A stretch of DNA of 64,000 nucleotides. Origin: Lithospermum erythrorhizon (taxonomy: Eukaryota > Streptophyta > Magnoliopsida > Boraginales > Boraginaceae). Shown here piece by piece: positions 27,301-40,439 of this stretch. Below the pieces are notes generated by a model. That model searched no databases, was not told the origin of the DNA, and saw only the letters and a program-made list of their open reading frames with translations. The stretch spans positions 372,001-436,000 of the forward strand of contig JADFUC010002295.1 of assembly GCA_019722365.1 (NCBI GenBank). The letters are read 5' to 3'. Made by a program: the position numbers and the translations under genes. Positions within the stretch are counted from its first letter, which is position 1. Each line of letters begins with the position of its first letter.

Positions 27301-29351
27301 CTACTACTAAGAGCCAACAGTAGCAGGGGATCTCTGCAACACATTTCTCCCGCAATCAAACTGATGGTTATTACACTAAACCTTTAATGCATGCAATGGA
27401 ATAGAATTTTGAACAAGGCCAAGGTAAAACAAAGGCACATGTACAGTACACTGCAGAAAAATGGTTGAAGTTGGTGCTTACATACCAAAGAATTGCCAAG
27501 CTTCTGCTTTGACAAAAGAAATGAAGACTTGTCAAGGAAGGCCCCTGATCTAAATGTACTAAATCCAACTCGTTTTCTTTGTTGATAACCAAAGCACGAT
27601 AAACTTTGACACCTATTTGGAAAACTTGATACTGTTGACAGCCTTTCAAGCTGTGGAGTATGTCGTACATTCTACAACCAATAAGGGTAGCAAAATTAGT
27701 TCGTAAAAAGAATAATTAGATAACTAGGGACCAAATTTCTATTGCAGACTTGTAATTGCTCTTGAGCACAAGAAACTATAGGACATCAATTAACACTTAA
27801 ACAAAATAAACAATTCATTTACATTATCCAAATCATAGTTTGAACTGAAAAAAAAAGCTCACTTCATTGTAGAAATTGAACTGCAAGACTAACCGAACCA
27901 ATCTAAGACTTATCCCGCTATGCGGGTCACGTATATGGATCAAACATAGCTATCAACATTACCAAAATTCAATTCGAAGACTATAAAATCAATGAAAATC
28001 AAATAGAATGATCAAATTTAGCTAATAAATTTAACATCTTTTAGTACCATGGAGGGGTAGTGGGGTACCATTGTATACATTGAACTCCAAGACTAACAAA
28101 ACTATCAAGATTAGCTAATAAAGTTAACATCTTTGTATCTTAGGAGCGATAACATTGTATAAACTGAACTCCAAGACTAATAAAACAATGAAAATCAAAC
28201 AAAAACATCAAAATTAGCTAATAAAGCTAACATCTTTTTTGTACCTTAGGGAATTTCCATGTCCTATGGAGTAAAAGATTTGGTATTCTCTAGCTCTTGG
28301 ATATGAGGAATAAATCAAAATGGCTCAGTTGTAATAAATACCTTCTTATCTACGAGTATAATTGAAGAAGTAGATAGTGTTTGCACTTCACTCTTCGGTC
28401 AATTCGAAAGTTAGCATAAGGGTATGTATGGTTGCATACTATCCGACCCCCTTACTCGGCTTAGGCGGAACCTTTTCAGAAGCATTCGGGCATGTCAATG
28501 TTGTAATTTATAAGGGATACCATTGCATAAACTAAACTCCAAGACTAAAACAATAAAAATTAAACAAAAAACATTAAAATTAGCTAATAAAGTTAACATC
28601 TTTGTATCTTAATAGGGTCAACATTGTATCAATTGAACTCCAAGACTATCAACTATCAAGACTATCAAAATTAGCTAATAAAGTTAACATCTGTGTACAA
28701 CAAAACAATTAAAATCAAACAAAACATAAAAATTAGCTAATAAAGTTAACATCTTTGTGTAACAAAACAATCATTGTGTAACAAAACAATCAAAATGAAA
28801 CAATAACATAAAAAATTGCTACTCCCTCCGTTTTTCTAGTTGTCCTTTTAGCAAAAAAAAAAAATGTATGAAAATAATTATCATTTTAGCATAATAAATA
28901 GCAATCTTATGTTGTTTACGTACTTTTTAATGTATTTTTTCTTTTTAAATTAATAACCAACTAATGATAATGTGTTTCAATTGATTGTGATTTTACATTT
29001 TCAAATGTAATTTTTGACTAATTTTTTTTTCCTTAATGTGTAAATGACTAAAACGACAACTAACACAATTTTTGACTAATTTTTATTTTCCTATGTATAA
29101 ATAGTTAAAACGAAAACTAAAAAAAGTAAGGTAGTAATAAAAATCACATATTATTGCACCTTTTGAGAGATAAGGTAGGTTCTACTTCTATATTGGTGGC
29201 TCAGATTAATGCTTTTCTTGAATCCATGCAGAAGCCAATCATGGTTTGTTGATAAGCAACATGTAGAAGATGGAGAATTTTCAGTAGTATGAAGTGGTTT
29301 CACACCCAACAAAGGCTTTGTATTTGTGTACAAAACCAATGATGCTTGCAT
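18390..29351 (-). CDS. SPP: Stromal processing peptidase, chloroplastic (M16 metalloprotease)
   Basis: A complete model of 24 exons was traced, from 29351-29160 to 18478-18390. Others include 27671-27486, 26693-26446, 25832-25634, 24824-24525, 23326-23102, 21132-20905 and 18928-18778. All junctions are GT-AG and in phase, giving 1262 residues against about 1265 for Arabidopsis SPP. SPP removes transit peptides from proteins imported into the chloroplast stroma. Residues 1 to about 130 are Ser/Thr/Lys-rich, as expected for its own transit peptide. The inverted zinc motif HMIEH lies near 232-236 within EEDDEQGIAHMIEHVAFLGS, with the distal Glu in EKERRAILSEL about 76 residues on. SIVGDFSEEDIESCILDYLG and SLGLTYDVSFELNLFDRLN mark the C-terminal M16 half, and the protein ends STMTRPTT. 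Exon 3 may start at 26693 or 26687. No damage was seen. Confidence 0.97.
28010..28790. repeat. Satellite-like repeat in SPP intron 1
   Basis: The phrase 'ttagctaataaagttaacatctt' or a near variant recurs at about 28019, 28112, 28211, 28581, 28671 and 28735, together with 'gaactccaagactaa' and 'aaaacaatcaaaat'. Spacing is about 65-100 bp. The run is interrupted at 28308-28510 by an inserted repeat. Confidence 0.85.
28308..28510 (+). mobile_element. SINE-like dispersed repeat in SPP intron 1
   Basis: This segment shares order and wording with 62255-62495: 'aaaatg(g/a)ctc', 'tctac', 'tagatagtg', then 'caattcgaaa' and 'atccgacccccttac'. The downstream block resembles the 3' part of plant SINEs of the Au/TS kind. 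The copy sits inside the local satellite-like repeat, so it probably inserted there. Confidence 0.5.
28822..29134. mobile_element. Stowaway-type MITE in SPP intron 1
   Basis: The left end reads CTCCCTCCGTTTTTCTAG next to a TA. The right end, read in reverse complement, matches it at about 23 of 30 positions and is followed by TA at 29135-29136. TA target duplication and the CTCCCTCCGT terminus are typical of Stowaway (Tc1/mariner-derived) elements. Length is about 313 bp and the interior is AT-rich. Confidence 0.7.
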
Positions 29352-29599
29352 TTTTACACTTTCTTTGGATTTTGTATTATATTAAGATTGCAGAGATGAT
29401 GATAGGAGAGCAGAGGAGGAGGAAGAATCACACTTATTTTGGTTTTGGTTCGAAAAAACCGGACCCATAAAGTAGTGGGGGCGGACCAATAACCCGAATA
29501 ATACTCAAAATTAAATGTATATATCGAAAATATTCAAAATAAGGACCTAAATATAATAAATAAGGACTTAGCTCACTTAAATATTCAAAAAAATTAATA

Positions 29600-29782
29600 G
29601 AGGCCTACCAAAGGAGATCGAGTATCCATTCAATAAATTATCTGACGGATTTCATATTTTTATCCGATACCATTACCGATCCGACTAGTAGAAGTGTATA
29701 ACCTTATAAATTATTTATATCTATAACAGGTTCCGGTCCAAAATTTCTGGTGGATACCCTGACCGGACCCGGTTAACATCAC
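29600..29782. mobile_element. Possible hAT-type element end upstream of SPP
   Basis: Read in reverse complement, the right edge begins TAGTGATGTTAACCGGGTCC, a shape common to plant hAT termini. The inner part carries 'ggatcggtaatggtatcgga', also typical of such elements. A convincing left end and target duplication were not found, so it may be truncated. Confidence 0.4.
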
Positions 29783-32700
29783 TAGCTGTGGACTGTGGGA
29801 TTGAAACTTAAAAGATTGTATTAGCGGCTTAGGGCCCCAGTGTTGATAGGTTTGGGCTTGGGTTGGGATTGCCTTGTGACTTGTAAGACTTGTTGGTGTG
29901 AGATGATCCATGTTTTAATTATTTTACTAAATCTTCATATAACTTACTTTTATTAAATTATTATACAATATTGACATAATAGTTTCACTTTCTTTTTAAA
30001 TATCATAATTGTCAATGTTACATTGATATGTCAGGAATCGATAAATAAAAAAGGATGGAATTAGAATCTCTTCTAGATAGCAACTGTGGTGGGTGTTTAG
30101 ACAATTTAAGAAAATAAACATGGTGGTCAAATAAATTCCGGTAATTAAATTACATTAGTTTGTTCTTATTTTAATATGAATTGTAACAAAGACAAGATGA
30201 CAATACGCGACTTTGTAAAAGAATAAAATAGGAAAGTTATACTTGTTTAATTTATAACATGCATGCACACAATTCTTTCAATCTGTATTGTTGTGTGTTG
30301 TTTTATTGCATAATTGATTTCATTTTCATTTTTACGTCCTTGTTAATTGTATGTATGTGAGGTGTTAAATAGAAAATTAATTTCACCTTTCATTTTTGAA
30401 TTTGAATTTGTATCTAATTAGAGTATACGGAATAATAAATTAAAATTATAATTTTTTAAGGAAATTTTATTTCAAATTCTTCCAAATTCATTGAGTCATG
30501 GCAAGAAAGAATCATAACATATAGATAAGATTAGAAGAATATATAGATACATAATGCAGATGAAGTAGCGGTCTACAAGGACTGGGTTTAAATGGACCAT
30601 ATTATTGTCATCATCAAACCAAGTCTTGATGATCTATATATATACAGTTGCCAATTCGGTAAAGATTCTACTTAGTTTGTTTCCTTCTTGTTCATCATTT
30701 CCGTAATGACTGCTTTGACCATAAAGAAATTTGACTATATAATATATATGCTCATAATGAGCCTCATGATTGATATCTTCCTTAATTTATAGATGGACTT
30801 ATTAAAATAAGCAATCTTTTCTGGTTAGAGCGAGAATTAATATCACTGGCTACCCGTCTTTTTCGATCTCCTTCAAAATCATTTCATATACTAGAACATG
30901 GCCTTCATAATAACCGACACAACTTTGTTTCTTAACTAGTTATTAAATTACGGTTTTTCTAATATGTCATATGTTAAGGTGATAATTAAAAAAAATATTT
31001 CATATAAGATTTGCATTTGAATTTTGATATGAAAATATTTGTTAAATATATTCATATATCTTTCGGGTGTTATATTTGTTCGATTTTCTTAACGCATGAC
31101 AGATCTTTAGAAAAATCTACAATGCTTTGAAATTTTGACAAATCAACACAAGATTTTTATATACTTCATTTGGCAAACCAACTGCTAATTTTTCAAATAG
31201 AAGAATTTAAGCAGAAAAAACCAAGTGTAGTTATAAAATACTCTAGTATAATAATAAAATCAAAGAAATGTTCCATGTGAGTATGTGACGAGCAATTCAA
31301 GCATCTAGAATTTCAATTTCCAGAAAATAACAAGTTGAGAGTGTTACGCAATAAAACTACGGCAAATATAAACCATTTCCAAATTCCTTTTTTTATTTCC
31401 AATAGCTAGAAAGAGACATGAATTATGAGATCTTTATTTACACATATAAGATATATAGACAGATCTCCAACAACCTTCCATACAACATATCTTGTTTGAT
31501 TTTGTTTTTCAAAGGCATATTATGAATTTAAAGTAATGTTGAGATAACTCACCCCCGTCATGGATTCTCGAAGTAAACTACGTACGTACACTTACGTTTA
31601 CAACCAAGAACGAAATAATAATATTATAGTTCGCAAATATTTGTCATTTGATTTTAATAGGTTGATTTTTCGATTTTGAGCCGAATAAGCTTGTGTGTTA
31701 TATATTTATTTGAAAAAATATCTATGATAGCAGTATTTTTGACGTAATTCTTATTAATTTGATAATTTTAGATTCCGAATCAGTTTTGGATGTCGTCGAA
31801 GATGTCAAAATTTATTAAATAACATGATGAAAAATAGAAATATCAACCATCTTAAGGTTGTACTAATAAATCTCAAAAAGTCAGTTAAATAAAGAAACAA
31901 AAGATTTCTAGAATATTGAGTACCATACAACGGATCAAAGTATAGTCTTCTTTGTGAAATAACCTTAAAATTACATACTATTTCATGGGAGGTTATAATA
32001 ATTCAACAAATAGTCAACTCACTTTTTGCTTGTAATTAATTCAATTAATTTTTTGATTATATTAAAAGAGTAATATAATCATATGTTAATATTACATACT
32101 TGCATGTTACGCTAGATGTTGACATAAATTAATACTCCGTAATTAACTAAATATGAATGGGAGTCCAAATTTGGTAATGTTAATTATATTACGAAGTGAG
32201 TAATTAAATATCTTAGTTAATTAAATTTGAATGAAGATAGTATCAATATACAATGAGAGCTGGTCCCAATATATATTGATGAACACATCATAGTACTATT
32301 GTAAATGAGTCCCAACTTTTTTAATACAATGAGTAGAATGTTGATGGTCATATTTCCCAAAGAAGATACAAAGGTTTACTCCATTGACTAAACTTGTTTA
32401 GGCCGGTACGGTAGTGTAGTATGAAAAGCGTTGCCAATTAGGAACCGGATACATTAAGACACCAAGAGAAGTAACCTAACACTTTCTAGACCACTTGAAT
32501 CTCATATTAATTGGTCTCTCCGTTGACCAATCTACCCTTTTAATCAATATTGGAATGAAATGAATATAAATAAAATTATTGTAAAAACAAGTAGCGTTGA
32601 CACATGTTAGATCAGGTCAACGCTTATGGAGGTTCATTTTTATCTACTTTTATGAGTTATTGCATTATAATAAATTAACTTTAATTTTCATGGTTAAAAA

Positions 32701-35700
32701 ATGTAAAATGTGATTTACTTTATTTCTAAGTTTGGACGAAAATAAATGGACAAGTCTTTGTTACATACAGTAGTTTTTGGGTAGGGTTTTCCTCCGGTTT
32801 TTGACCCATTATTCATTATACCACTTGAATTGAAAATTGTTGGATGTATGCAATGTCCCAGCCTTACACCGACCAGAAAATAGGGATTTATTGTTGAATT
32901 TAACATTATTAATTAGACCATTGCTCATCATTAGTACTAATACTCCGACTTTCTCAATCTAATCAAGTGGGTGATTTTCATTAAAAAGTCTTAGCACATT
33001 TCTAAAGTAGTAATTTATTCATGTAACTTTGAATTTCAACAAAAGAAAATTATATTTGTATAGCATACATAAAAAACAAGTCACGTTTAAGAATATATAA
33101 TACTAGTTCAATAAGATTATTAATTTCTAGAATTATTCTAGTTGAAATTAAATTACTCAAGTGCGTGATTAGTCAAATCTCTTAAGTATTATACGATAGA
33201 TTTTGAGGAGGATATATTGTTGCATTAGTAGAAAAATACATTTAACATTATTAGTGAATTCCGGGATGTAATGCCGATTGATCTACGAACTAGATTTTCA
33301 TTTTACTTAAACTGTCTGAGATTAAACAACATGAAAATCGAACTCATACTACATGATATGAAAAGGCAAGATCTTGATCTTAACGTGTTTTTTATGGGTC
33401 ATGTGTCGAGTTTCGTCATTATGTTGATCGTTGAACAAGCTAAGATCCATACAAGCAATATGTATGCATACACGATCTTTTGAATTAAAATTTCTAGAAA
33501 TATACAACAATGTCTATGTTGTTGCAAGTTTGGTAGGAAAATTGCTCCTCAAATGTGGTATCTGGCTGGTGCTAAAGAGGCTTTCATACTTTACTTTCAA
33601 TTAAATAAGATTAGTTTGAGGAAAATTCATCCCACTAATAATTTACTCCGTAGTTAATAAGAAATTAAACGGCCTCATAAGTCCAATTAATAATTTAATA
33701 TTTGTGGCCTCGCCTTTAATAATTATTCGATGCGAGCATATCAAAGAGATCTCAAGTTCGATTAACGGCGAGAGGAGTATGTTAATGCGATACTTCTATT
33801 GGGTTTCTGGCTGTTATGTGAGCTTTGAAGTCTTTATAAATTTAGAAGTTATACGTGAGCTTGAATTCTGATATCAAGCAGACGGTGGCTCGTACAACAA
33901 ACTTGAGGAAAGTTCGTGACCTCGGAGTTGACCTAGGTATAATAATAAAGCCATTGTTTCTTTGGAGCTTAGGCTCTTCGTTTAGCAGTTTAAAATTTAA
34001 TTATCGATATTATATGTAATTTATAATTTCTATCGTTAGAAAAAAAAAAATAATTCAATGTTATTATGATTCTTTCTATTGGAGCTTCCATATTTTTTAT
34101 CGAACATATTAATGATGCGAATCAAAGACTACTGAACAATTAAGATATCACTTATTTTGATTTTTAGATATTTTTTATTAATTGTATCTAACCTATATTG
34201 TTAGTATTATACCGATTATAACAAAAGGCTAGCTATCTTAAATAAGTAACTTATATAGTAGTGCTAGTTAGCCCCTATTGAGCATTGTCACCAAAGGAAG
34301 GATCAGAATGAATCATGAATTCAATTACAGTATTTGTAATAGATGTCAATGATTCAATAGGTTGGTGATATTTAACTCAAATTTTACTACAAAGTCTTTG
34401 GGTTTCATTACACATGGAGCGTGTTTTATTTATTTATAGTAGTACTTATTTGTAATACTATGTAATTGTACTCTTCATCGTTAATTTTAGAGAAAAATAT
34501 TGGTAATAGATAGACTAGAAAATCAAACAATTATTTTCCAAAAAAAAGAGAGAGGACAAATTTAAAAATTGTTGTATTGCGGCTATGGGAGTGATTTAAT
34601 TAACAATGTACACCATATGACCATTAGCTTCTTGAGAACTATACAAGATATATACATCAATATATTTTCTTCGAAATCTATGTTTTAGCAATTTTAAAGT
34701 CAATTTATATTATTTAGAGTACTAACAGAATTTTTGACATCATTGATACGTGTAAAAAACTAAGTGGGGGATTTTATATAAAATAATATTTCCCAAAATA
34801 GAGTAATTGTGCAAGTGTAGTGGTAATTTTTTTATTTAAAAAAGGTGATTGGTTATGTATAGACATGTGATATGATAATTTTGATCTTATAAGATAACAT
34901 ATGATTAGAAATGATAAAATGGGAAGGAAATTTTTGGTGAAGCCAATAACTACCTATCATAATTCTCTTTATCCCTTAAACTTAGCATTTAGGTCTGGCG
35001 ATGCGTTAATGAAAATTAAAAAATCTTTCAAATGATATTTTCTTGTCTTGGATAATATCATATATCTTCGATCTTGATTCTTTTGTTTGATCGTTTTCTA
35101 TTGATTTTATGGCGTATATGACCGATATAGATTGTATTCGCCTATATTAATATATACATATATATTGTAGTTTAAAAACATGTAATATGTTATATAGGCT
35201 TGAAAATTATTATCTTGCCATGGAAGTTATAAATTTATTATACAAATTATTATTATATCTTAATTAGAATATAATAATCTAGTTAGTAAGGGCGTTAAAT
35301 GCAGCAAACAGTGAAAAACATAAGCACCGACTGGCCAACATTTTTCCTGACCAGATATGAAACCATAACCGTCGTCACATGTTGCATGGTTGCTGATGAG
35401 TCACTATGAGTTAACTAACTTTTCTTGTTATATTTATAAGGCTTTTGATCGAAGGGCCAAGATTATCGTTTAATTTTATGTGGTTTATGAGCTATTTCTT
35501 CTTTGTCTAGATACACTTTCATATCATTTTCTGATTAAACATATTATTTTATAGAACTAATGATTAGAACTAATGATTCAATTAAAATACATAATAAATA
35601 ATTATATTATCGCAAAATATAAGTTAAAATAATTATGATAAACCCGAAATGATTATTTTGTCCTCTTCTTACTACTAAAATATGGGGCAATATAGAATGA

Positions 35701-36324
35701 ATAATCACCCGCCACTACCCCCACCCCGGCCCCCACCCTCTCACTAACTCGCAGCACCAAAATTATTGGCTGGTTGCTGCTTCTTAAGTAGACAATACCT
35801 TCTTCTTTAACATGTATCAACCTTTCAGCCTATGCCTGAATGTCGCAAGTTTCAGTTATCAGTTTGTAGGCGTTTGTGGGCGAACCTTTTGCAATTAGTA
35901 AGAATGCTGAGTGCTTAACACCTCACAAGTATTTTGAGATTATGAGATATCTAAATGAATTTTTAATGCTGTGCTTTCTTTTAAATTTTGTATTTCTCTT
36001 AGTCTATTGGGCAGCGTGCCTGGTCTTAGACAATGAACACTGGGTTTGTTTCATATTCAACCTCCTTCATCACAATCTAGTTGGGAGGTCTTCATTCTTT
36101 TCAATTCAAGATTGTCTCATTGAGCTATTTCACCCTGCCCCCACTACTCTCAGTCCGTTAAACATTGAGAAATAGGCAAACTTCAAACTTCATTATGCTA
36201 ATTGGTCTATAGTGTCGACTTTTAGTAATTGATCAGCCTATGCTTAATACAGAATGGACCTGATGAAAGAAGTGTTCCAGGGAACACGATGGCAGTTCAA
36301 GCAGATATGCCATACAGTGTTGCT

Positions 36325-36420
36325 GCGAGGTGTGGGTGGGGGCTGTGAGGAGGGGTGGGGTAGGGCTGTGTGGGTGGGCGTGGGGGCCCAGGGGGGTGGG
36401 GAGTGGTAGGTGTGTTGGGA
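36325..36420 (+). other. G-rich stretch with quadruplex-forming potential
   Basis: About 95 bases on the plus strand contain many runs of three to six G (GGGTGGGGG, GGGGTGGGG, GGGGGG and others) in otherwise AT-rich surroundings. No gene is close by; the minus-strand open frame here is a Pro-rich artefact of the composition. Confidence 0.7.
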
Positions 36421-38871
36421 ATAAAAGTGGGGTTTATTTTGGATTCACCATCGCTGTCCTTGCTTTTGGTAATGTGTAGAGGCAAATATTCGTTTCTTAT
36501 AACGTAATACGTTTTACTTTTATATTTTAAAGATAATATAGTTATTCTTATACTCCTTTTAGTTAAAAAAAAATAGTATGAAACAAGAGCATATAGAAAA
36601 TAGTATAAGTGCATTCATTCAGACAAAAAAATAGTTAAATTCTACATCAAAAGTTAAAGCTATTTCAAATTTGTCGATTACTAAAAGAAGAAAATTGAAA
36701 GGTAATCATCAGTATAGCTACTTCCATCCTCTATGAGAAAAAGAACTTTTATTTATCATTTAATTAAAACAAACTTATTTGTAACTCGTCAATCATTTGT
36801 ATGCATCATATATATTATAGTTTCCATTATTGAAACATGCATTAAATAATTAAATGTTTTTGTTTACTTAAGCCCATTAAAATATTAGACACCATTCATG
36901 GAAGAATAAAATAATAATGAAATTAACAACATTTTTCATTTCATTCTAACTTAGTAGTATTTCAATTTTGCACATTTTGTTTAATTACCTATATGTTTTA
37001 CCTAACACTTATAACTAACTTTAAATATATTGTAGAAAATTAAAGTTAATGTAAGAAAAATACTAAGAAACTTACTTAAGATGGCAGTGGCCACAATGAT
37101 TTGCATTCATGCGTCGTATTGAAAAATAGGGCTTAGGCAGTCAATATAATGGGTGAGCATTCGGCGTGGGAAACCTAATATTTTAGGCAAATCAGCTCAC
37201 AGGATTGGGGCTATTATGTGAAAATTAAAAGTCGATAGCAGTTATTAAATACGATAAGCTAAGTAATGTGAGTTATTAAAAAACTGATAGAAGCTAATTT
37301 AAGTCTTTTCTTTAGCTTGTTATCAAATACTTTAAATATTTTAAGTATTGAATTGATGTTAGGTTGATCATTCGAGTTTAGGGCTTGATTTTTAGTTTCA
37401 GTTTATGAAGCAGCACCAAATAGAAATAGTAAATGGAATAGTATTGTTTTGGGATACAGTGAATAAGGAATATTAGTTAGAGAAGATATCTAATTCTATT
37501 TTTTTATTTATGGCTCGTAATTCATCATACCATATATAATATGCATGGGGTCTTATTATTGGTGGTTCTGAGTGAAAGCTTGGAAACGATATTAAATTTT
37601 CTTGGCTTTTTAGTAACTAAACCTTACAAATTCAACTTCGTAATATTTGATTACGTATGACAAAGCTAAGAATGAAGAGAATAAAATAAAGGTTGTCGGT
37701 TATTTTTTATGGTGTATATTAATCGATTAGCCAAGCTTCATGTATATTAGTATGATATTTTATATAACTTATATCTTAGGTATATTCTTAATTTAATTAG
37801 AATTTGTTTATCTTATTAAAAAAGATATTATAAAATCAAATAGATGAATATTTGCGCAGGTTAATGCGCGAATAATAGTATATATAAAGTCAGAGCCCCA
37901 GCCCCCCGTGTGGCCGTGTCCAAACCGAGTTAGCCACTTTCATTTTGAATCAAATTACAACTGAAGACCAAAACCGGGCCCCCTTCAAAACCGTTGACTT
38001 ATTATTTGCCTGTGGTAATTTATTTTGACTTTTGTTTAGAAAAACAAAGAATATTTATTTTGATTTTTATTTTGAAACCGTAACAGTTATCAAGAGGGGT
38101 TTAGAAATGGTGGATAGGAAATATCCTTAGCAACAAATGATCTATGTTTTATACACCATGTATGCCATGAGAGGGAATTTATGAATTTTTAATTCAGGTA
38201 CTATAACAACTCTACTCGTTATATATTATTATTAGGATTGCGTTATTACATAATTGTAGCTTTCCCGTCACTTTCTTAAGCATATTGAACCTTTTTTGTG
38301 GCTCCATAACCTCCTATAAAAAATAAGTTCTATATTAAAATATACTCTAATACCTTATTTTAATGTCATATACTCATATGGAGTCAATATCTCATATTAT
38401 TTGGTTCTTGATTACATTGAAATAAATTAAAAAACTCAATAAACTAGAAACTTTCCTCATTGATATTTATTTGACGTTATATCTTGAAAAATTAATAAGA
38501 TTTCTTATTAATTTAGCGTAGAAAATTAATATTTACGTTTTGATATTAATTGTTATTCTTTTGTTGATAAATTATTCAGCCGGCCGATAATATAATTTTA
38601 ATTAATTGCTCGTTACGTTTTTGATAATTTTTATTTTCAATGTAGAGGATAATTAAATATCAACGAAGAGAGTATTAATTTGGTTCTTGATTTCATTTTG
38701 GATCAACTTAGAAGCAATTTTTATATTATCAAAAGATAAAATTATGTTCAATTCGACCCCACCTGTCCTGTAATAGTGTTATTCTTTATGTTTTAAAACC
38801 TATAGGTTCGGAGAAATTTACCAATCGAAATTGACCACAACAACTAGTCCCTCTCCCCCCCGCCCCCTTCC

Positions 38872-38879
38872 TATATAAA
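38872..38879 (+). promoter_or_regulatory. TATA box of the Nudix gene
   Basis: TATATAAA lies about 175 bases before the start codon, directly after a pyrimidine/C-rich tract (about 38848-38871). It implies a leader of roughly 140 bases. Confidence 0.6.
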
Positions 38880-39053
38880 GCTATCTAGATATGACACTTT
38901 ATTCCATTGGCCTAAAAACTTGTTTCATTTCAGCATAATAAGCTCAAGATTTCAAAAGGGAATACCATTTCTTGCTTTCTGTTTTGTGGGGGAGAAGAAG
39001 AGGGAAGATTTCTTCATTTTTAGAGTTCTTGAAAGTAAAAAAGTTAAATCAAA

Positions 39054-40252
39054 ATGCAAATGAAAAACTTGCAAACTATGACCTCTCGTACAGGGAGACA
39101 TATGCAGAGATACAATGAAGGATGTAGACAAGTTGTTGGGTGCGTATTTGATCAAATGTTTCTTGCATTATATATTTGTTCAAGTAATAAAAGAGTTTCA
39201 ATATTTTTCATATTTGAGTAAAAAAATTGATCAAAGAGTTGAGCTGTTTTCAATATTTTTGAGAATTATGTCTGATTTTTTTGTTTCATCTCTTTGGATT
39301 CTCCAGATGTATACCATTCAGGTTTAAACATCTAAGGGACCCAACTCTCCTTCATGGGAATTTATTGGAGGATATTGAAGTTTTGTTAATTAGCTCCCAG
39401 AAAAGTTCACATAAGTTGATGTTTCCCAAGGTATTTAGTTTAATTATTTAATTAATATAGTTTCTTTAATTGAATTTCCCAAGTGGGAACTAAAGAACAT
39501 TGAATAATGTAGCTGAACATTTCTTATTCAGGGTGGTTGGGAGCTTGATGAGCAACTAGAAGAAGCAGCTTCTAGGGAAACATTCGAGGAAGCAGGGGTT
39601 GTTGGAACAATTATGGTTAGTAAACTAGATAATAACATTGTTGTTTTCATCATTTTTTTTTATTGAAATGATGAAACATTTTCTTAAGTTTGTTTTTATT
39701 TATTTATTTATGGTGCATGTGTTTATAGGGTGATGAATTAGGTGTATGGAATTTCAAGAGCAATAGTCAAGGTATTATCCATGAGGGAAGAATGCTTCCA
39801 ATGTATGTCCAAGATGAAAGAAATGCTTGGCCTGAAAGTTCCGTTCGTCAAAGATTTTGGGTATGTTTTTTTTGTTATATATTCTTGTTGTATAGTCTAT
39901 TTTTAATGTTCATTTTAATTTGAATGAGTTACATTACTTATTTAAAAATAAATAAAACAGAAGAAAGTAACATGCTCAATTTTATGTGCAATTGACTACT
40001 TTTTTGTGGAATAATGATGAATTATAGACTTATTATTGAATTGATTTTTGGCAGATGAGTATTAGTGAAGCAAGAGAAAGATGCTCACATTCATGGATGA
40101 AAGAAGCTATAGATGTATTTATTGGGCGGCTAGTGTCATTTCAGATGAAAGAAAAAGAATCAAGTTGCTTGAGAGAATTTCTAATGAATAATGATACGAA
40201 TGGCATTGCAACAATTAAAGGAGATGAAGAAATTGATTTTTGCCTATGTTAG
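39054..40252 (+). CDS. Nudix hydrolase (plant NUDT12/13/16-like)
   Basis: Five exons were traced: 39054-39139, 39307-39430, 39532-39615, 39729-39860 and 40055-40252. All are in phase and give 207 residues. The start is conserved in type: SRTGRHMQRYNEGCRQVVGC, then IPFRFK and LMFPK. The Nudix box GGWELDEQLEEAASRE followed by TFEEAGV fits GX5EX7REUXEEXGU, with all catalytic Glu residues present (Thr replaces the usual bulky residue after RE). Downstream, LGVWNFKSNSQ, AWPES and WMKEAIDVFI match the diphosphoinositol/diadenosine polyphosphate subgroup of plant Nudix proteins. The substrate is inferred only. A second in-frame Met (codon 3) and a third (codon 9) are alternative starts. No organelle signal is evident. 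The C-terminal ~50 residues are poorly conserved. Confidence 0.93.
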
Positions 40253-40433
40253 TTGATGATCAATAGTCATTAGCCAAAAGTTTCAGGCATAATGAAGTAA
40301 GTTAATTGGAGATGGACTTAAATTGAGAAGATAGAGTTAGACGTGATAATAATGTACTAATCACAATTTGACCAATTGATCATTTTATAAATTTCTCAAA
40401 GCTAGTTGGATGGTAAATATGGGATGATTGTTC

Positions 40434-40439
40434 AATAAA
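40434..40439 (+). terminator. Polyadenylation signal of the Nudix gene
   Basis: AATAAA sits about 180 bases after the Nudix stop codon. Confidence 0.45.

Larger units (their letters stand above)
29352..39053. other. AT-rich spacer between SPP and the Nudix gene
   Basis: It holds the SPP promoter (from 29352), a probable hAT-type end near 29782, a strongly G-rich stretch (36325-36420) and the Nudix promoter. The rest is AT-rich DNA without recognisable coding potential. A block around 35830-36290 has more balanced composition and an open frame of 99 codons, but no domain I recognise. Confidence 0.55.

Noticed and set aside
32130..32205. Short imperfect palindrome that could be a hairpin RNA
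   Set aside because: It is AT-rich with several mismatches; no microRNA-like precursor or target could be argued.
36297..36614. Minus-strand Pro-rich frame
   Set aside because: The proline and proline-threonine runs are simply the complement of the G-rich tract.
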